A DNA stretch of 40,783 nt from a virus. This document shows, piece by piece, positions 1-9,132 of this stretch; position 1 is the stretch's first letter; each line of letters starts with the position of its first letter. The translations under genes and the position numbers were made by a program. Under the pieces are notes generated by a model that searched no databases, was not told where the DNA came from, and saw nothing but the letters and a program-made list of their open reading frames with translations. Location of the stretch: IMG/VR virus record IMGVR_UViG_3300047563_000061, positions 1 to 40,783 of that record, one strand, 5' to 3'.

Positions 1-1
1 T

Positions 2-2184
2 AGTCTCAAAGACAAAGACATTGATAAAGCCATGGTTGATACCATGGACATCGATGCACAGTTAGCTACTTTGGATGAAGATATCAAAGTTCTGGACGAT
101 GTCTCTAAGCGTAAGATGAAGGAACGTGGCGTTCATATTGAGAAGAACGGAGAAGTCCAAGTAGAAGCCACTAGCCCTGTCGAACTTCAGTTACATGAGA
201 TCCAGCAGAAAGTATATGCCTCTAGCAACGCTGAGACGGTACTTCGTGAACAAGTGGAAGCTCAAGTAGACTACGGACTGTTGTCTGCTAGTGACTATCG
301 TAACTTCGTGAGGGATATTGAGGCATTTAAGACGTCTAAGGATCCTTACGGAAGCGGCGTATCTGTCCTTGAAGCTAAGGAAATCTCTACAGAGGTCTTA
401 CAGCTTAACGAGGAGAAGACTAAGATTGTAGCGTCTGACATTGTCCAAGACAAGTCTATGCTTCAGTCTAGTTTGCAGTCCTTTGATCATGACTACGTGA
501 ACAACGTCTTGAAGAAAGACATGCTCTCCATGGTCTATGAGTTGCAACGCTCTGGTATCGCTATTCGTAAACATAACGTTGAAGTAGAGCATTCTGCTTT
601 AGGTAGCTACGAATCCCATACTTTGGAATTCAAACCCGTTGATGGTCAGGTCAGTACCGTTCGCTTTAAGGTTCCCGTTATCAATGAAGACGGTACTTTC
701 TTGGCTAACTCGAATAAGACGGTCATGCGTAAACAGCGTGTTGACTTACCTATTCGCAAGATCAAGCCTACTGAAGTTGCATTGACCAGCTACTACGGTA
801 AGACTTTCGTTAAGTTGAATCCAAAGAAATCCAATAGTTCTTTGGAATGGATTGTCAAGGAACTTAATATCGAAGGTATGAGCGGTGAAGGTTTCATTAA
901 ACGTGTAAACCCTGCTAAGGTCTTTGATAACAACTTCAAGGCTCCGTTTATCTACAATGCGCTTGCAGATAACTACAAGTCTATCGTAACTGAGAAGTTT
1001 ACATTGACGTTTGATCACACTGAACGCAGTAAGATGGTCAATGAAGTAGCTTTGACAAGTCTTGAGAAGAACGGCTCCCGTGTAGTAGGTTTGACCAACC
1101 AACGTTTACCTATCGTCGTCGACACCAAGAACCATTTCAGTGTTGTCAACCAAAATGGTGAACTTACTCCTATTGGCGATATCTTTGAGGTACTTCACTT
1201 AGACGCGGCAAGAGCACCTGTTGATTTCACTGAAGTTAACATCTTTAGTAAGTCAGTCCCTGTAGCTTTTGTTCTTGGGTTTAGCTTAGGGTTTAAGAAC
1301 CTTCTTAAACTTCTGCAAGTGAAATACCGTACTACGGAAGGTCGTCAGAATAAGAACTTGATGCCTCATGAGTTTGCTATTCAGTTCAAAGACTATAGCT
1401 ATATTTTCTCTAGGAAAGATACGGTAGCTTCCATGATTCTTGCAGGTTTTAATGACTTTGACAAACAAATCAAGGTCTACGAAGCTGCTGAGTTTGATCA
1501 GAAGAACGTCTACTTAAACCTCTTGGAGTCTAAGGGTCTAAGCGCTATTTACATGCGCGAATTGCAATTGATGCAGCAGTTGTTTGTCGATCCGATCACT
1601 CGTGGTATCTTGCAACAGATGAACGAGCCTCTTACCTTCAATGGTTTGTTGATTCGCTCTACTGAAATGCTTCAGACGTACCATCATCCAGATAGTCAAG
1701 ACATGTCTTGTATGCGGATCCGTGGATATGAGCGTATCCCAGGTGCTGTGTACAAAGAGATGGTGATTGCTATTCGCCAATACCGTAACAAGAACATTGC
1801 CGGTAGGTCCAAGGTAGATATCTCCCCGTATCAGGTTTGGAGTTCGATCATTAAAGATCCAGCTATGAAACTGGTTGAAGATATCAACCCGATTCAGAAC
1901 TTGAAAGAGACTGAAATCGTAACCTACGCTGGTGAAGGTGGTCGCGGTAAAGACTCTATGAATAAAGCGTCTCGTGCTTATCATGAGAACGACATGGGCA
2001 TCGTCTCTGAAGCAACCGTAGATAGTTCGGACGTAGGTGTGAACGCTTACCTAAGTGCTAACCCTAAGTTCAAGGATCTTCGCGGCATTCCGTTGATTGA
2101 TAAGAAAGCTATCTCTGCGAGTAGTTTGATTTCTACGTCAGCTTTGTTAGCTCCAGGTTCCGATAGTGATGATATAAAACGGGT
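2..2184 (+). CDS. RNA polymerase beta subunit, exon 1 (5' end outside window)
   Basis: N-terminal and central part of a phage multisubunit RNA polymerase beta subunit. The frame is open from base 2, so the true start lies upstream of the window; an internal ATG at 32 has no convincing ribosome site. Near residues 630-675 (counted from 32) AGEGGRGKDSMNKASRAYH and the following DVGVNAYLSA align with the bacterial beta segment GGLTRERAGFEVRDVH...PEGPNIGLINSL. The exon ends inside a valine codon at T2184, before group I intron sequence; the frame resumes at 2709. Joined exons give 3291 nt, an exact 1097 codons. phiKZ-like phages carry a virion and a nonvirion polymerase; the head cassette next door suggests the virion enzyme (phiKZ gp178 region, from memory). 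The naive open frame runs on to 2221, but its last codons are intron. Confidence 0.85.
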
Positions 2185-2708
2185 AAAACTTGTATTAAAC
2201 TATATTTCATACTTTATATAGCAATCCAATATGTGGAGTCTTAATAATGTTTGAACGCTATAAAGAATTGGGAAACTTTGCCATAGTACCATTAACGGCA
2301 AATCGTTACCGAGGCGTTATTAATGAAGTTGATCCAATTCTTAAGCAAATGTTTAATTTGCCCCATTTACCAGAGATGGTAAAATGAAAACTTCTCTAAT
2401 TGCTGGAAACCCTCGTTAAGCTATACTACCAAAACGGAGTACGAAAGTGCAAACGTCATGGTTTAAAAAATGTATAGATAGAGGCAATCAGCAGCGAAGC
2501 TCCCCTGGCATGAGCCGAGGAGTGTGCTCAACGGCCATCGAACGGCAGCTGTAAAGCTGAACCTAGTAGAGTAGGATACCAAGCGGATCCGAAACGAGAA
2601 GCACCCTACCCTAAGGTTACGGGTGAAGATATGGTCTGATCCACATAGAGATATGTGGCAGGTGTCGAAGCACACCGGGTCTAGGAAGCGTCTAGACTGG
2701 ACAATATG
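2185..2708 (+). ncRNA. Group I self-splicing intron in RNA polymerase beta gene
   Basis: A 524-nt group I intron. The upstream exon ends in T (2184) and the intron ends in G (2708), the class rule; joining restores VNFVSIQQGHTIA, the homologue of the conserved beta segment ANMQRQAVP. Readable pairings: P1 = 2181-2184 with 2360-2363 (terminal U.G plus three G-C); P10 = 2355-2359 with exon bases 2709-2713 (five pairs, directly beside P1); P2 hairpin 2367-2382 with GAGA loop; P4 = 2401-2405 with 2489-2493; P6-like hairpin near 2502-2520; P7 = 2533-2538 with 2631-2636; P9 = 2641-2647 with 2652-2658 (GAGA loop); P9.1 = 2661-2665 with 2672-2676; P9.2 = 2679-2684 with 2692-2697. Conserved core strings AATTGCTGGAAAC (2398-2410) and GAAGATATGGTC are present. 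P3 and P8 were not resolved. No homing endonuclease is encoded, only a 46-codon frame. Confidence 0.92.
2247..2387 (+). CDS. Small 46-aa ORF inside the intron P1 loop
   Basis: ATG at 2247 follows a GGAG (2235-2238) at good spacing and opens a 46-residue frame (MFERYKELGNFAIVPL...). It resembles no homing endonuclease motif (no LAGLIDADG, GIY-YIG or HNH). It lies in the terminal loop of P1, and its last codons overlap the internal guide sequence and P2 (2355-2382), so translation would unfold the splice-site helix. It may be a real small protein, the remnant of a longer intron ORF, or chance. Confidence 0.4.
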   Translation: MFERYKELGNFAIVPLTANRYRGVINEVDPILKQMFNLPHLPEMVK

Positions 2709-3816
2709 AAATTTTGTCAGTATTCAGCAAGGACACACAATCGCAGCGGACGGTTACCATCAACCTGTAGTCCGTACCGGTTACGAGTATGTGATCGCTA
2801 ACCGCACTACAGAGATGTTTGCTTATTGCGCAAAGCAAGATGGTAAGGTAGTCTCTGTAGATCAGAACGGTATCATTGTTGAGTACAAAGACGGTACTAC
2901 CAAAGGTGTTACTTTAGGTCGCGCTTACGGTAAGGCTGAAGGTAGCGTATATCCGCACGATATTGTCACAGAGTTAAAAGTAGGACAAAAGTTTACCAAG
3001 GGTACAACAATTGCTTACAATACAGGATTCTTTGAGAAAGACATGCTTGATCCTACTAAGATTATCATGAAGAACTCAAGGTTAACTAAAGTGGTTCTGT
3101 ATGAATCTGCTCAGACCCATGAAGACTCTTGTGCAATCAGCCCTAAGATGTCTCTTGACCTGAAAGCTAAGACCACTAAGCTCAAGTCCTTTGTCATTGA
3201 TTTCAAACAAAACCTTATCAATATTGTCAAACCAGGTCAAGCGGTTAACCCTAAGACTTTGTTGATGATTATTGAGGATGAGATCACTGCCGGGAATGGA
3301 GCTTTCGATGAAGAGTCACTGCAAGCTTTGAAACGATTGTCCAACCAAGCTCCTAAGGCTAGTTATTTAGGAACAGTAGATAAGATTGAAGTCTTCTACA
3401 ACGGTGACAAGAGCGATATGAGTAGCGGACTGCGTGCGTTAGCAGATCGCAGCGATAAACAAATGGTTGATTCCTGTAAAGCCAGTGCTAAACCCATTGT
3501 GAACGGTCTTGTCAATGCGGACTACCGTGTAGCAGGTACTCCACTTACAATGGACAAAGCAGAGGTTCGTTTCTATATCACCGTAGAAACAACTAGCGGA
3601 ACAGGCGATAAGGTAGTTGCCGCCAATCAAATGAAGTCTGTTATTGGTGAAGTCATGGATTACACCATGACCACAGAGGACGGTACTGAAATTGAAATGG
3701 TGTTCGGAACTCGTTCCGTGATGGCGCGGATTGTCACTAGCCCTTTTGTCATTGGCACCACCGCAACCTTGTTGAATGTTGTTGCTAAGAAAGCTGCACA
3801 GATCTATCGGTCTTAA
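2709..3816 (+). CDS. RNA polymerase beta subunit, exon 2 (C-terminal part)
   Basis: C-terminal part of the same beta subunit. The first base completes the split valine codon, then NFVSIQQGHTIAADG (NMQRQAVP region) and VRTGYE (bacterial GTGxE) follow. Near 3118 HEDSCAIS matches bacterial FEDSIVIS; near 3604 GDKVVAANQMKSVIG matches GDKMAGRHGNKGVIS and keeps both lysines known to lie in the active centre. There is no start signal at 2709; an in-frame GTG at 2791 lacks a ribosome site, so this is an exon and not a separate gene. In phiKZ the beta subunit is made as two proteins (from memory); here both halves are one frame once spliced. A terminator hairpin follows at 3824. Confidence 0.88.
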
Positions 3817-3823
3817 AGTTGTG

Positions 3824-3868
3824 GATCCAAGGAGGCGTAAAGCTTCCTTGGATTTACCTTTGTTTTTG
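3824..3868 (+). terminator. Terminator after RNA polymerase beta gene
   Basis: Perfect 9-bp stem (3825-3833 with 3845-3853), followed by a T-rich stretch with five consecutive T. Confidence 0.7.
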
Positions 3869-3898
3869 TATTAATCCAATGAACGGCCACTTCTTACT

Positions 3899-3919
3899 AG
3901 AAGGGCATCACTCCCTTCT
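3899..3919 (+). promoter_or_regulatory. Leader hairpin before the 66-aa gene
   Basis: AGAAGGG and CCCTTCT form a 7-bp hairpin (3899-3905 with 3913-3919), 23 bases before the ATG at 3943. It is too weak and lacks a clear T tract for a confident terminator, so a leader structure or an RNA processing site is possible. Confidence 0.35.
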
Positions 3920-3942
3920 TGTTATTTAAAGGAATTTCCACC

Positions 3943-4143
3943 ATGGCTTTTGAAGATGTCAACCAAGTTAAACAAAACCAATCTGCTCTTGTCTTGGCTA
4001 ACGCCGCAGCAGTGGTCAGCGGTGTTGTTCGCCAAATCGCAGGTAACGACATTGCTACAAGTTTGAACGGTACCAAAGCTAGCAGCGCTCTGATTGAGAG
4101 TTTGGCGGTTCAGCGCATGCTCAAAACCAAAGACGTCAAGTAA
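3943..4143 (+). CDS. Small unknown protein, 66 aa (head cassette)
   Basis: Start chosen at ATG 3943 because AAAGGA lies just upstream; an earlier in-frame start near 3919 falls in the leader hairpin. The product (MAFEDVNQVKQNQSALVLA...) is rich in Ala, Val, Ser and Asn with no transmembrane segment or known motif. It is followed after 27 bases by a larger head-cassette protein, so a capsid or assembly role is likely from context only. Confidence 0.75.
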   Translation: MAFEDVNQVKQNQSALVLANAAAVVSGVVRQIAGNDIATSLNGTKASSALIESLAVQRMLKTKDVK

Positions 4144-4170
4144 CTCTCTATCTATAACACGGGGTCATAC

Positions 4171-5655
4171 ATGTTAAAAACCGCAACCTTTCAGACCGCT
4201 ACAGGCGCAGCTGCTGCTGTAGCTTCCCTTGGTAAAGTCATCACTACCAATCCAGGTACACCTTTGAGTGAACTGGTTCGCTTGTCTAGCCCTATCTTCA
4301 CTTTGGGTGCAGACGGTAAGATCGCTAACACCACTGCTCAGAATCCTGATCCAACCAACGTCATGGATGATAACCAGTTCTTTGGTTTCATGGCAGAAGC
4401 TGCAACTACTGGCACTATTGACAATCCTAGCCAACATAGCTTGGAATTAGATGGTCTGATTAAAGACCTCTCTACCGTTGTAGGTGCTCACGTTTCCCAT
4501 GCGCGTAATGTAGTTCGTCCTTTGGTACAAGAGTTGGCAGTTGCTTTCACTAAGCATTTGACTGAAGCTAAGCCTGATGAAGCTGCCGACAACGCAACCA
4601 TCACTACACTGCGTCTGCCTGCTTTGTTGCGTGATGTTAGTTTCTTGGATACTCTGTCAGCATTCAAAGACAAAGCTATTCTGACTCCTGATCAAGCTTT
4701 CGGCCTGCCAGCCATCTCTAAGGAAGAGTTGGATGGTTTGTTGACTATCGGACATGACCGTAGCGACAAATTGATCGTTGAATGGTTGTCTCATTTGCCT
4801 GAAGGTTTTGCTTTCAACGTTTGGAACACCTTCTTCATGGTGCAAGGTCGTGCAGGCTTTGAGTTGCAAGTTGACGCTATCGCTCGACTGAATCCTTTCA
4901 GTAAAGCTGACGTTGCATTGGCTATCCTCTTGATCTCCCGTAAGCTCGAAGCTAACGTGATGACCGTGGACTCCATGAACCTGAACACCTATAACAAGGT
5001 TTGTGCTCAATACGTGGAATACGCAAGCACTTTGCTGATCAATACACTGACCCGTGTAGAAGCTCTGACACGCGGTAAGGTCTTGGTAGTTGACAAAGAC
5101 CCACTGAAGATGCAAATCGCTGTGAACGGTGAACTCTATGGCGCTTGGCTGGAAGCTGGCGGTACTCCTGAAGTGATCCTGGGCGTTATGATCACTGAAG
5201 GTTCACCTGTTAGTATGTTGCTGATCGATGAGAAGAAAGACGAGTACCTGGCTCAATGGAACTCTTACTCGGTGTTCTACCGTGCACGTTCTGTGAACAA
5301 CAGTTTTGGCCGTGCTTTGAGTCAACTCGAAGTCTTGTTTGTAACAGGTCTGCAAGAGATGGGTGAAGAAGAGCGTGCAGTTCTGTCGACTCCTGCTTTG
5401 ATTGAAGCAGTGGTTGCTGAGGCTAACGCGTATATCCGCACCCAAATCAAACCTGACGATCTCAAAGATCCTTACATGATCGCGTTGATGCTGATTGCTA
5501 AGATTCGATTCAAGTACACATCTGCTTACCAGATCTTGAACGATATCGTAGAAGCCAGTAAGGTGAACGCTGGTGTTGATGTTCGTGAAGCAGCATTGCT
5601 TGCTGTGATCAATTACATCTCCGACTACTTTGCAGGTCAGATCAGCATTCAGTAA
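4171..5655 (+). CDS. Putative virion protein, 494 aa (phiKZ gp177 position)
   Basis: ATG at 4171 follows an ACGGGG ribosome site. The protein is mostly helical, with an Ala/Thr-rich start and no catalytic motif I can recognise. Codon use is smooth and strongly biased, as in the sheath and tube genes, which fits an abundant product. It sits between RNA polymerase beta and the prohead protease; in phiKZ the genes between gp178 and the protease gp175 encode virion proteins (from memory), so gp177 is the positional match. This is synteny inference, not demonstrated homology. Confidence 0.75.
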   Translation: MLKTATFQTATGAAAAVASLGKVITTNPGTPLSELVRLSSPIFTLGADGKIANTTAQNPDPTNVMDDNQFFGFMAEAATTGTIDNPSQHSLELDGLIKDLSTVVGAHVSHARNVVRPLVQELAVAFTKHLTEAKPDEAADNATITTLRLPALLRDVSFLDTLSAFKDKAILTPDQAFGLPAISKEELDGLLTIGHDRSDKLIVEWLSHLPEGFAFNVWNTFFMVQGRAGFELQVDAIARLNPFSKADVALAILLISRKLEANVMTVDSMNLNTYNKVCAQYVEYASTLLINTLTRVEALTRGKVLVVDKDPLKMQIAVNGELYGAWLEAGGTPEVILGVMITEGSPVSMLLIDEKKDEYLAQWNSYSVFYRARSVNNSFGRALSQLEVLFVTGLQEMGEEERAVLSTPALIEAVVAEANAYIRTQIKPDDLKDPYMIALMLIAKIRFKYTSAYQILNDIVEASKVNAGVDVREAALLAVINYISDYFAGQISIQ

Positions 5656-5657
5656 CA

Positions 5658-6377
5658 ATGGCTAAATATAAGAGAGACGCAAATGCTGCACTCTCTTATC
5701 TCACCGAGAACACAGCGGGTCAAGTTCTTACAAAGAAAGCTTGTAAGATCCAGATCCCTGTGCGCTTTACTGAGATAGGTTTGGGTGAAGTTGGTATCAA
5801 CACGTTCAGCTATGGGTTCTTTCCCATTATCTTTGATACTAACGAGTACACCGTACTGAGCGCTTGCGCTATGGTGGAACTCAATCCTTATAAGTTAACA
5901 ACCGTCACGATTGATGAAACTGATTACTATGAGTTTTACTTTGACCCAGGTCAAGTAGTTATTAAAGCTACCGATTTGGTGAAGAAAGAAACTCTGATGT
6001 ATAACGTTTTTGACGAGTTCATCTTTAAGGGTAAGCTGCCGTGGTACGCTGAGTATGAAGACGTGGGTACACTTTTTGATACAGCACTTTACCATGCTGG
6101 CTCAAAGGTTGCTCAAAATTTGGAAGTTGTTGAGTTTGTAGCTTCCATGATTTCACGTTCTAAGGATGATCGTACGAAGTATATTCGTACTGTTGCTAAT
6201 GCTTACTCTGACGTTCGGTTAGAGAAAGTAGACTTTGTACCACTCAAGAGTGTGTTCTATTCGGTCAATAGCACGTTAAACAAGATAGCCGGTAGTTACT
6301 TCAATGATGGCGTAACTAGCGCACTTGTTCAGCCATCTGAAAACGTCGAGAAGATTGAGGCTATCATTCGTCGCTGA
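5658..6377 (+). CDS. Putative head protein, 239 aa (phiKZ gp176 position)
   Basis: Starts two bases after the preceding stop (TAACAATGG), a coupled arrangement, and ends 8 bases before the protease gene. The product starts MAKYKRDANAALSYL, is a mixed alpha/beta soluble protein with many aromatic residues (DYYEFYFDPG), and has no known motif. Context places it in the head morphogenesis unit; by position it corresponds to phiKZ gp176. Confidence 0.75.
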   Translation: MAKYKRDANAALSYLTENTAGQVLTKKACKIQIPVRFTEIGLGEVGINTFSYGFFPIIFDTNEYTVLSACAMVELNPYKLTTVTIDETDYYEFYFDPGQVVIKATDLVKKETLMYNVFDEFIFKGKLPWYAEYEDVGTLFDTALYHAGSKVAQNLEVVEFVASMISRSKDDRTKYIRTVANAYSDVRLEKVDFVPLKSVFYSVNSTLNKIAGSYFNDGVTSALVQPSENVEKIEAIIRR

Positions 6378-6385
6378 GAGGTTTT

Positions 6386-7135
6386 ATGACTAATGCGGTT
6401 TATACTGCCACTAAGTTAGCCGTTGGGAAGAAAGGCCTTTTGCCTCCTGACGCTAACGGTTACTACACGATGCCTGTAGGTGCTTTGAATGTCTTTAACA
6501 GTGTAGGTCAATACTACACGTTAGATGGCGCCAAGCATCTGTTTGATGAATCGTCGATTTTTCAACGCCGTATTGCTAACGGTTGCTTGAAGGGTGAGTT
6601 GGGTCATCCCAAACGCGGTGAGAACATGAGCATGGATGATTACATGACTCGTATCCTCACTATCGAGGAAACCAATGTTTGCTGCCATTTCCGCAAGATC
6701 TGGTTGGATTACGACTTTGGTAAGAAGAATCCTCAGTTCAAGAATCCTAACATGATTGCCATTATGGCTGAGGTTAAACCCTCTGGTCCTAAAGGTCAGT
6801 CGTTGAAGGAATCCTTTGACAACCCTGATGAGAACGTGTGCTTTAGTATTCGTTCTTTGACACGCGACTACTACCAACGTGGTCAGTGTATGCGGGTGTT
6901 GCAACAAATCGTGGGCTTCGATGCAGTGACTGAACCTGGTTTGACATTGGCCACTATGTGGTCTGCTCCTGCTTTGGAATCTATGGTGGAGACCGTAGTG
7001 ACTAAACGCGATGTTCAGTCTGTCGTTGATCATGTTCCAGCAATGGTCGGTATGGAGAGTACCCTAGAGATGGCTAATGAGGCTCTAGCGGTCTTTAGTG
7101 ACAATTTGCAAGTTCCACTATACGCTAAGTGGTAA
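6386..7135 (+). CDS. Prohead protease (T4 gp21/phiKZ gp175-like serine protease)
   Basis: Predicted head maturation protease that cleaves scaffold and capsid proteins inside the prohead. Near residue 70 CLKGELGHPKRG matches the catalytic-His motif of phage prohead proteases (xxGHP), and near residue 155 NVCFSIRSLTRDYY matches the catalytic-Ser segment (hSxRhL). The length of 249 aa fits the family. An AGAGG ribosome site precedes ATG 6386. It closes the head cassette; a strong terminator follows at 7138. phiKZ gp175 is the recognised counterpart. Confidence 0.8.
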   Translation: MTNAVYTATKLAVGKKGLLPPDANGYYTMPVGALNVFNSVGQYYTLDGAKHLFDESSIFQRRIANGCLKGELGHPKRGENMSMDDYMTRILTIEETNVCCHFRKIWLDYDFGKKNPQFKNPNMIAIMAEVKPSGPKGQSLKESFDNPDENVCFSIRSLTRDYYQRGQCMRVLQQIVGFDAVTEPGLTLATMWSAPALESMVETVVTKRDVQSVVDHVPAMVGMESTLEMANEALAVFSDNLQVPLYAKW

Positions 7136-7137
7136 AA

Positions 7138-7188
7138 CATACCAGGAGCCTTCTAAGGGCTCCTGGTATGCATATGCTTTTTATTTTC
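7138..7188 (+). terminator. Terminator after prohead protease
   Basis: Perfect 13-bp stem (7138-7150 with 7158-7170), then CTTTTTATTTT. Confidence 0.85.
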
Positions 7189-7256
7189 CTACTATCATCC
7201 TGTGGTATAGATGATTTATAATCCTGTTAGACTTCAATGTTCTTTAAAAACAAATA

Positions 7257-7284
7257 ACTGTACAACTTTGGCACAGTGTACAGT
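7257..7284. promoter_or_regulatory. Inverted repeat in leader of the 7305 gene
   Basis: ACTGTACA (7257-7264) and TGTACAGT (7277-7284) are perfect 8-bp arms around a 12-base spacer, ending 20 bases before the ATG. It could be a leader hairpin or a protein operator. Confidence 0.4.
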
Positions 7285-7304
7285 CTTATACATAGGTGCA
7301 CCAA

Positions 7305-7832
7305 ATGTACGTCATATCTCAACTTCTTAGCTATTACGAGATTGTCAGTAATAACCTTGACAAAGACCCCGGGACTATCTTTAACTATGTTCTAGAAGAA
7401 GAACGTGGACTGATGGTCTTTGCTGAAGCTATCGCCAGAACACGTAAACGCGGTATCGTGAGCTTCTTCATCCCTACTAGTTCTGTAGCTGGTATCTATA
7501 TCACACCTGGTACCAAATTGAACTATGGCTTCAAGATTGAGAAGAAGCTAGAGAAGATCTACAAGGAAGGTCATTACCTTCTTTGCATGCAACTTGAGGA
7601 CGAATTAGAGAGTGGTAACTTCATTGTATTGAAAACAGATGAACAATGTAAGAGTATCTCTATCTATAACGTCTCTACCAATAAAGGTACACCGTTACCT
7701 GTGACAACCTTGATGATGGACTTTGAAGACGGAGTAGGTGAGGAACTTGCTCGTCTCTATAAAGTCTGCACCTCTGAGATCGTCATGCAAATCGGTAAAC
7801 CAAAGTCCAGTGTCTTTGGTATCTTAATGTAA
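7305..7832 (+). CDS. Unknown protein, 175 aa
   Basis: Start chosen at ATG 7305 (MYVISQLLSYYEIV) behind AGGTG; the frame can be extended to a GTG at 7296 but that would bury the ribosome site. It is a soluble alpha/beta protein with a helical N-terminus (EERGLMVFAEAIARTRKRG). No recognised family. It is isolated between a terminator and the promoter at 7858. Confidence 0.7.
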   Translation: MYVISQLLSYYEIVSNNLDKDPGTIFNYVLEEERGLMVFAEAIARTRKRGIVSFFIPTSSVAGIYITPGTKLNYGFKIEKKLEKIYKEGHYLLCMQLEDELESGNFIVLKTDEQCKSISIYNVSTNKGTPLPVTTLMMDFEDGVGEELARLYKVCTSEIVMQIGKPKSSVFGILM

Positions 7833-7857
7833 CCCTTTTGTAAATGTAAGTGGCGAC

Positions 7858-7875
7858 ATATACTTTACATGTAAC
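7858..7875 (+). promoter_or_regulatory. Early-type phage promoter, copy 1
   Basis: ATATACTTTACATGTAAC core, preceded by CCCTTTTGTAAAT about 25 bases upstream; drives the gene at 7892. Confidence 0.6.
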
Positions 7876-7891
7876 GATACAAAGGTATTTT

Positions 7892-8386
7892 ATGTCAGAT
7901 GAAATAGTAAGGCTCTCCCTGGGTTCAACCATGAGTCCAGTTCTTAGGGCCGTAGGGCTGTTGTTTGATTCGGAGTGTAATCGAGATGTCACCAGCATAG
8001 CTATAGAGTTTGGTAGCGATCCATACGCTAACAATGAGAATCTTTACAGACATAAACAGTCGATGCGTAAGGTGATCGATGAGGTTCTAGCATCTGCAGA
8101 AGTGATGACACCCTTACGTATCAGTCCTTTTGCAGAACCACTAATTGATAAGTTCCTCAATGAGTTAGAGGTCGATGAGTATGTAGCCATCCTACGCAGC
8201 CCTAGGGTTACGATAGAACCCCAACATTTCTTTGTCCAGATGCTCATTATCTATGACCGCGTCATGCAAGGTTTATTTGTTGAGTTCCGTCAGTTCTTTC
8301 GAGAGATCAATATCGAAGGTGATAGTCGCGATATCAAGATCTGCAACACAACCATTGTGCTCAGTCATATAGAAAGTAAAAACTAA
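7892..8386 (+). CDS. Unknown small protein, 164 aa
   Basis: ATG 7892 is preferred to the extended upstream frame because AAAGG lies before it and the promoter core is at 7858. The C-terminal part has an amphipathic helix followed by a beta hairpin (FVEFRQFFREINIEGDSRD then KICNTTIVLSHIE). The same layout is seen in the proteins at 29465, 30978 and 31334, suggesting a diverged paralogue family. Function unknown. Confidence 0.7.
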   Translation: MSDEIVRLSLGSTMSPVLRAVGLLFDSECNRDVTSIAIEFGSDPYANNENLYRHKQSMRKVIDEVLASAEVMTPLRISPFAEPLIDKFLNELEVDEYVAILRSPRVTIEPQHFFVQMLIIYDRVMQGLFVEFRQFFREINIEGDSRDIKICNTTIVLSHIESKN

Positions 8387-8418
8387 GAAGAAGATGTGGA
8401 TATCCACATCTTCTTCTT
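8385..8418. terminator. Perfect 34-base palindrome after the 164-aa gene
   Basis: A 17+17 perfect palindrome starting in the stop codon of the preceding gene. In RNA it folds to a long hairpin with a short loop. No run of T follows, but TTATGTTGTC does, so it may be a terminator, processing site or boundary element. Confidence 0.6.
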
Positions 8419-8426
8419 ATGTTGTC
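8417..8426 (+). promoter_or_regulatory. TATG-type late promoter candidate
   Basis: TTATGTTGTC follows the palindrome; the identical 10-mer follows the terminator at 36307-36339. phiKZ late promoters are reported to carry a short TATG motif. Weak evidence, because the motif is short. Confidence 0.25.
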
Positions 8427-8442
8427 CACAAAGGAGATTACT

Positions 8443-9132
8443 GTGAGTGATAATCCACTAATGCGTCCCACGTATGTTGGGGACTACTTCACCTTGTCCT
8501 TTAGCAATTGGGATGACAGTGAATATAAGAAATACAACGGGGAAGTTGTTAAGCTCCTAGGGTTTAAACCTAAGATTAAAACAGTGTTTCCCCATGAAGT
8601 TAACAGGATGACACCGCAACCCGGTTACTACCAAGTCATAGGCGACCCTGTTGTTAAGCATAACGTTCATGGTTTCTTTCAAGTACCTATCATTAACTTG
8701 GTACCCTGTAACTATAGGTTTACAGATAGTTTACCTAAGAATTACAATTACATCCAAGAGACACGTAAGTTCACTTACCTAGGACCTCTTCCCCATATTC
8801 CTTACAATATCGGAGATAAAGTCCTAGTAGGTGCACACTATCCTTTTGATGACGACTTCTTTAGTCAGATAATGGATGTCCAAATACGTGCAGTAGGTAT
8901 TTTCTTTCTTATGGAGTATAAGGAAGATGTGGTTGCTGTTCAGAACGACAAGATCATTGATGTTCTTGAACACGGTGAGTTCAGTGACATCGAACGCTTT
9001 GGGATGCTTCAGAAAACCTACGAAGCATTGAATGGTAAACGTATCAGCCTTCAACGTCACCACGATGAAGAGAATGCACTAGACATAGAACACGAGACAT
9101 TTATACAGAAGGAAATCGACAATGGATTTTAG
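8443..9132 (+). CDS. Unknown protein, 229 aa, GTG start
   Basis: GTG 8443 is chosen because AAAGGAGA precedes it at ideal spacing; the in-frame ATG at 8419 overlaps the palindrome and TATG element. The protein (MSDNPLMRPTYVGDYF...) is rich in beta and aromatic residues with an acidic, charged C-terminal tail. No known domain recognised. It overlaps the next gene by 11 bases, so the two are translationally coupled. Confidence 0.75.
   Translation: MSDNPLMRPTYVGDYFTLSFSNWDDSEYKKYNGEVVKLLGFKPKIKTVFPHEVNRMTPQPGYYQVIGDPVVKHNVHGFFQVPIINLVPCNYRFTDSLPKNYNYIQETRKFTYLGPLPHIPYNIGDKVLVGAHYPFDDDFFSQIMDVQIRAVGIFFLMEYKEDVVAVQNDKIIDVLEHGEFSDIERFGMLQKTYEALNGKRISLQRHHDEENALDIEHETFIQKEIDNGF

Noticed and set aside
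2463-2675. 70-codon minus-strand frame within the intron
   Set aside because: It coincides with the conserved intron core, which explains the sequence.
2791-3816. Separate gene starting at GTG 2791 for the beta C-terminal half
   Set aside because: The frame is open and homologous upstream to 2709, there is no ribosome site, and the intron junction restores an exact frame with exon 1.
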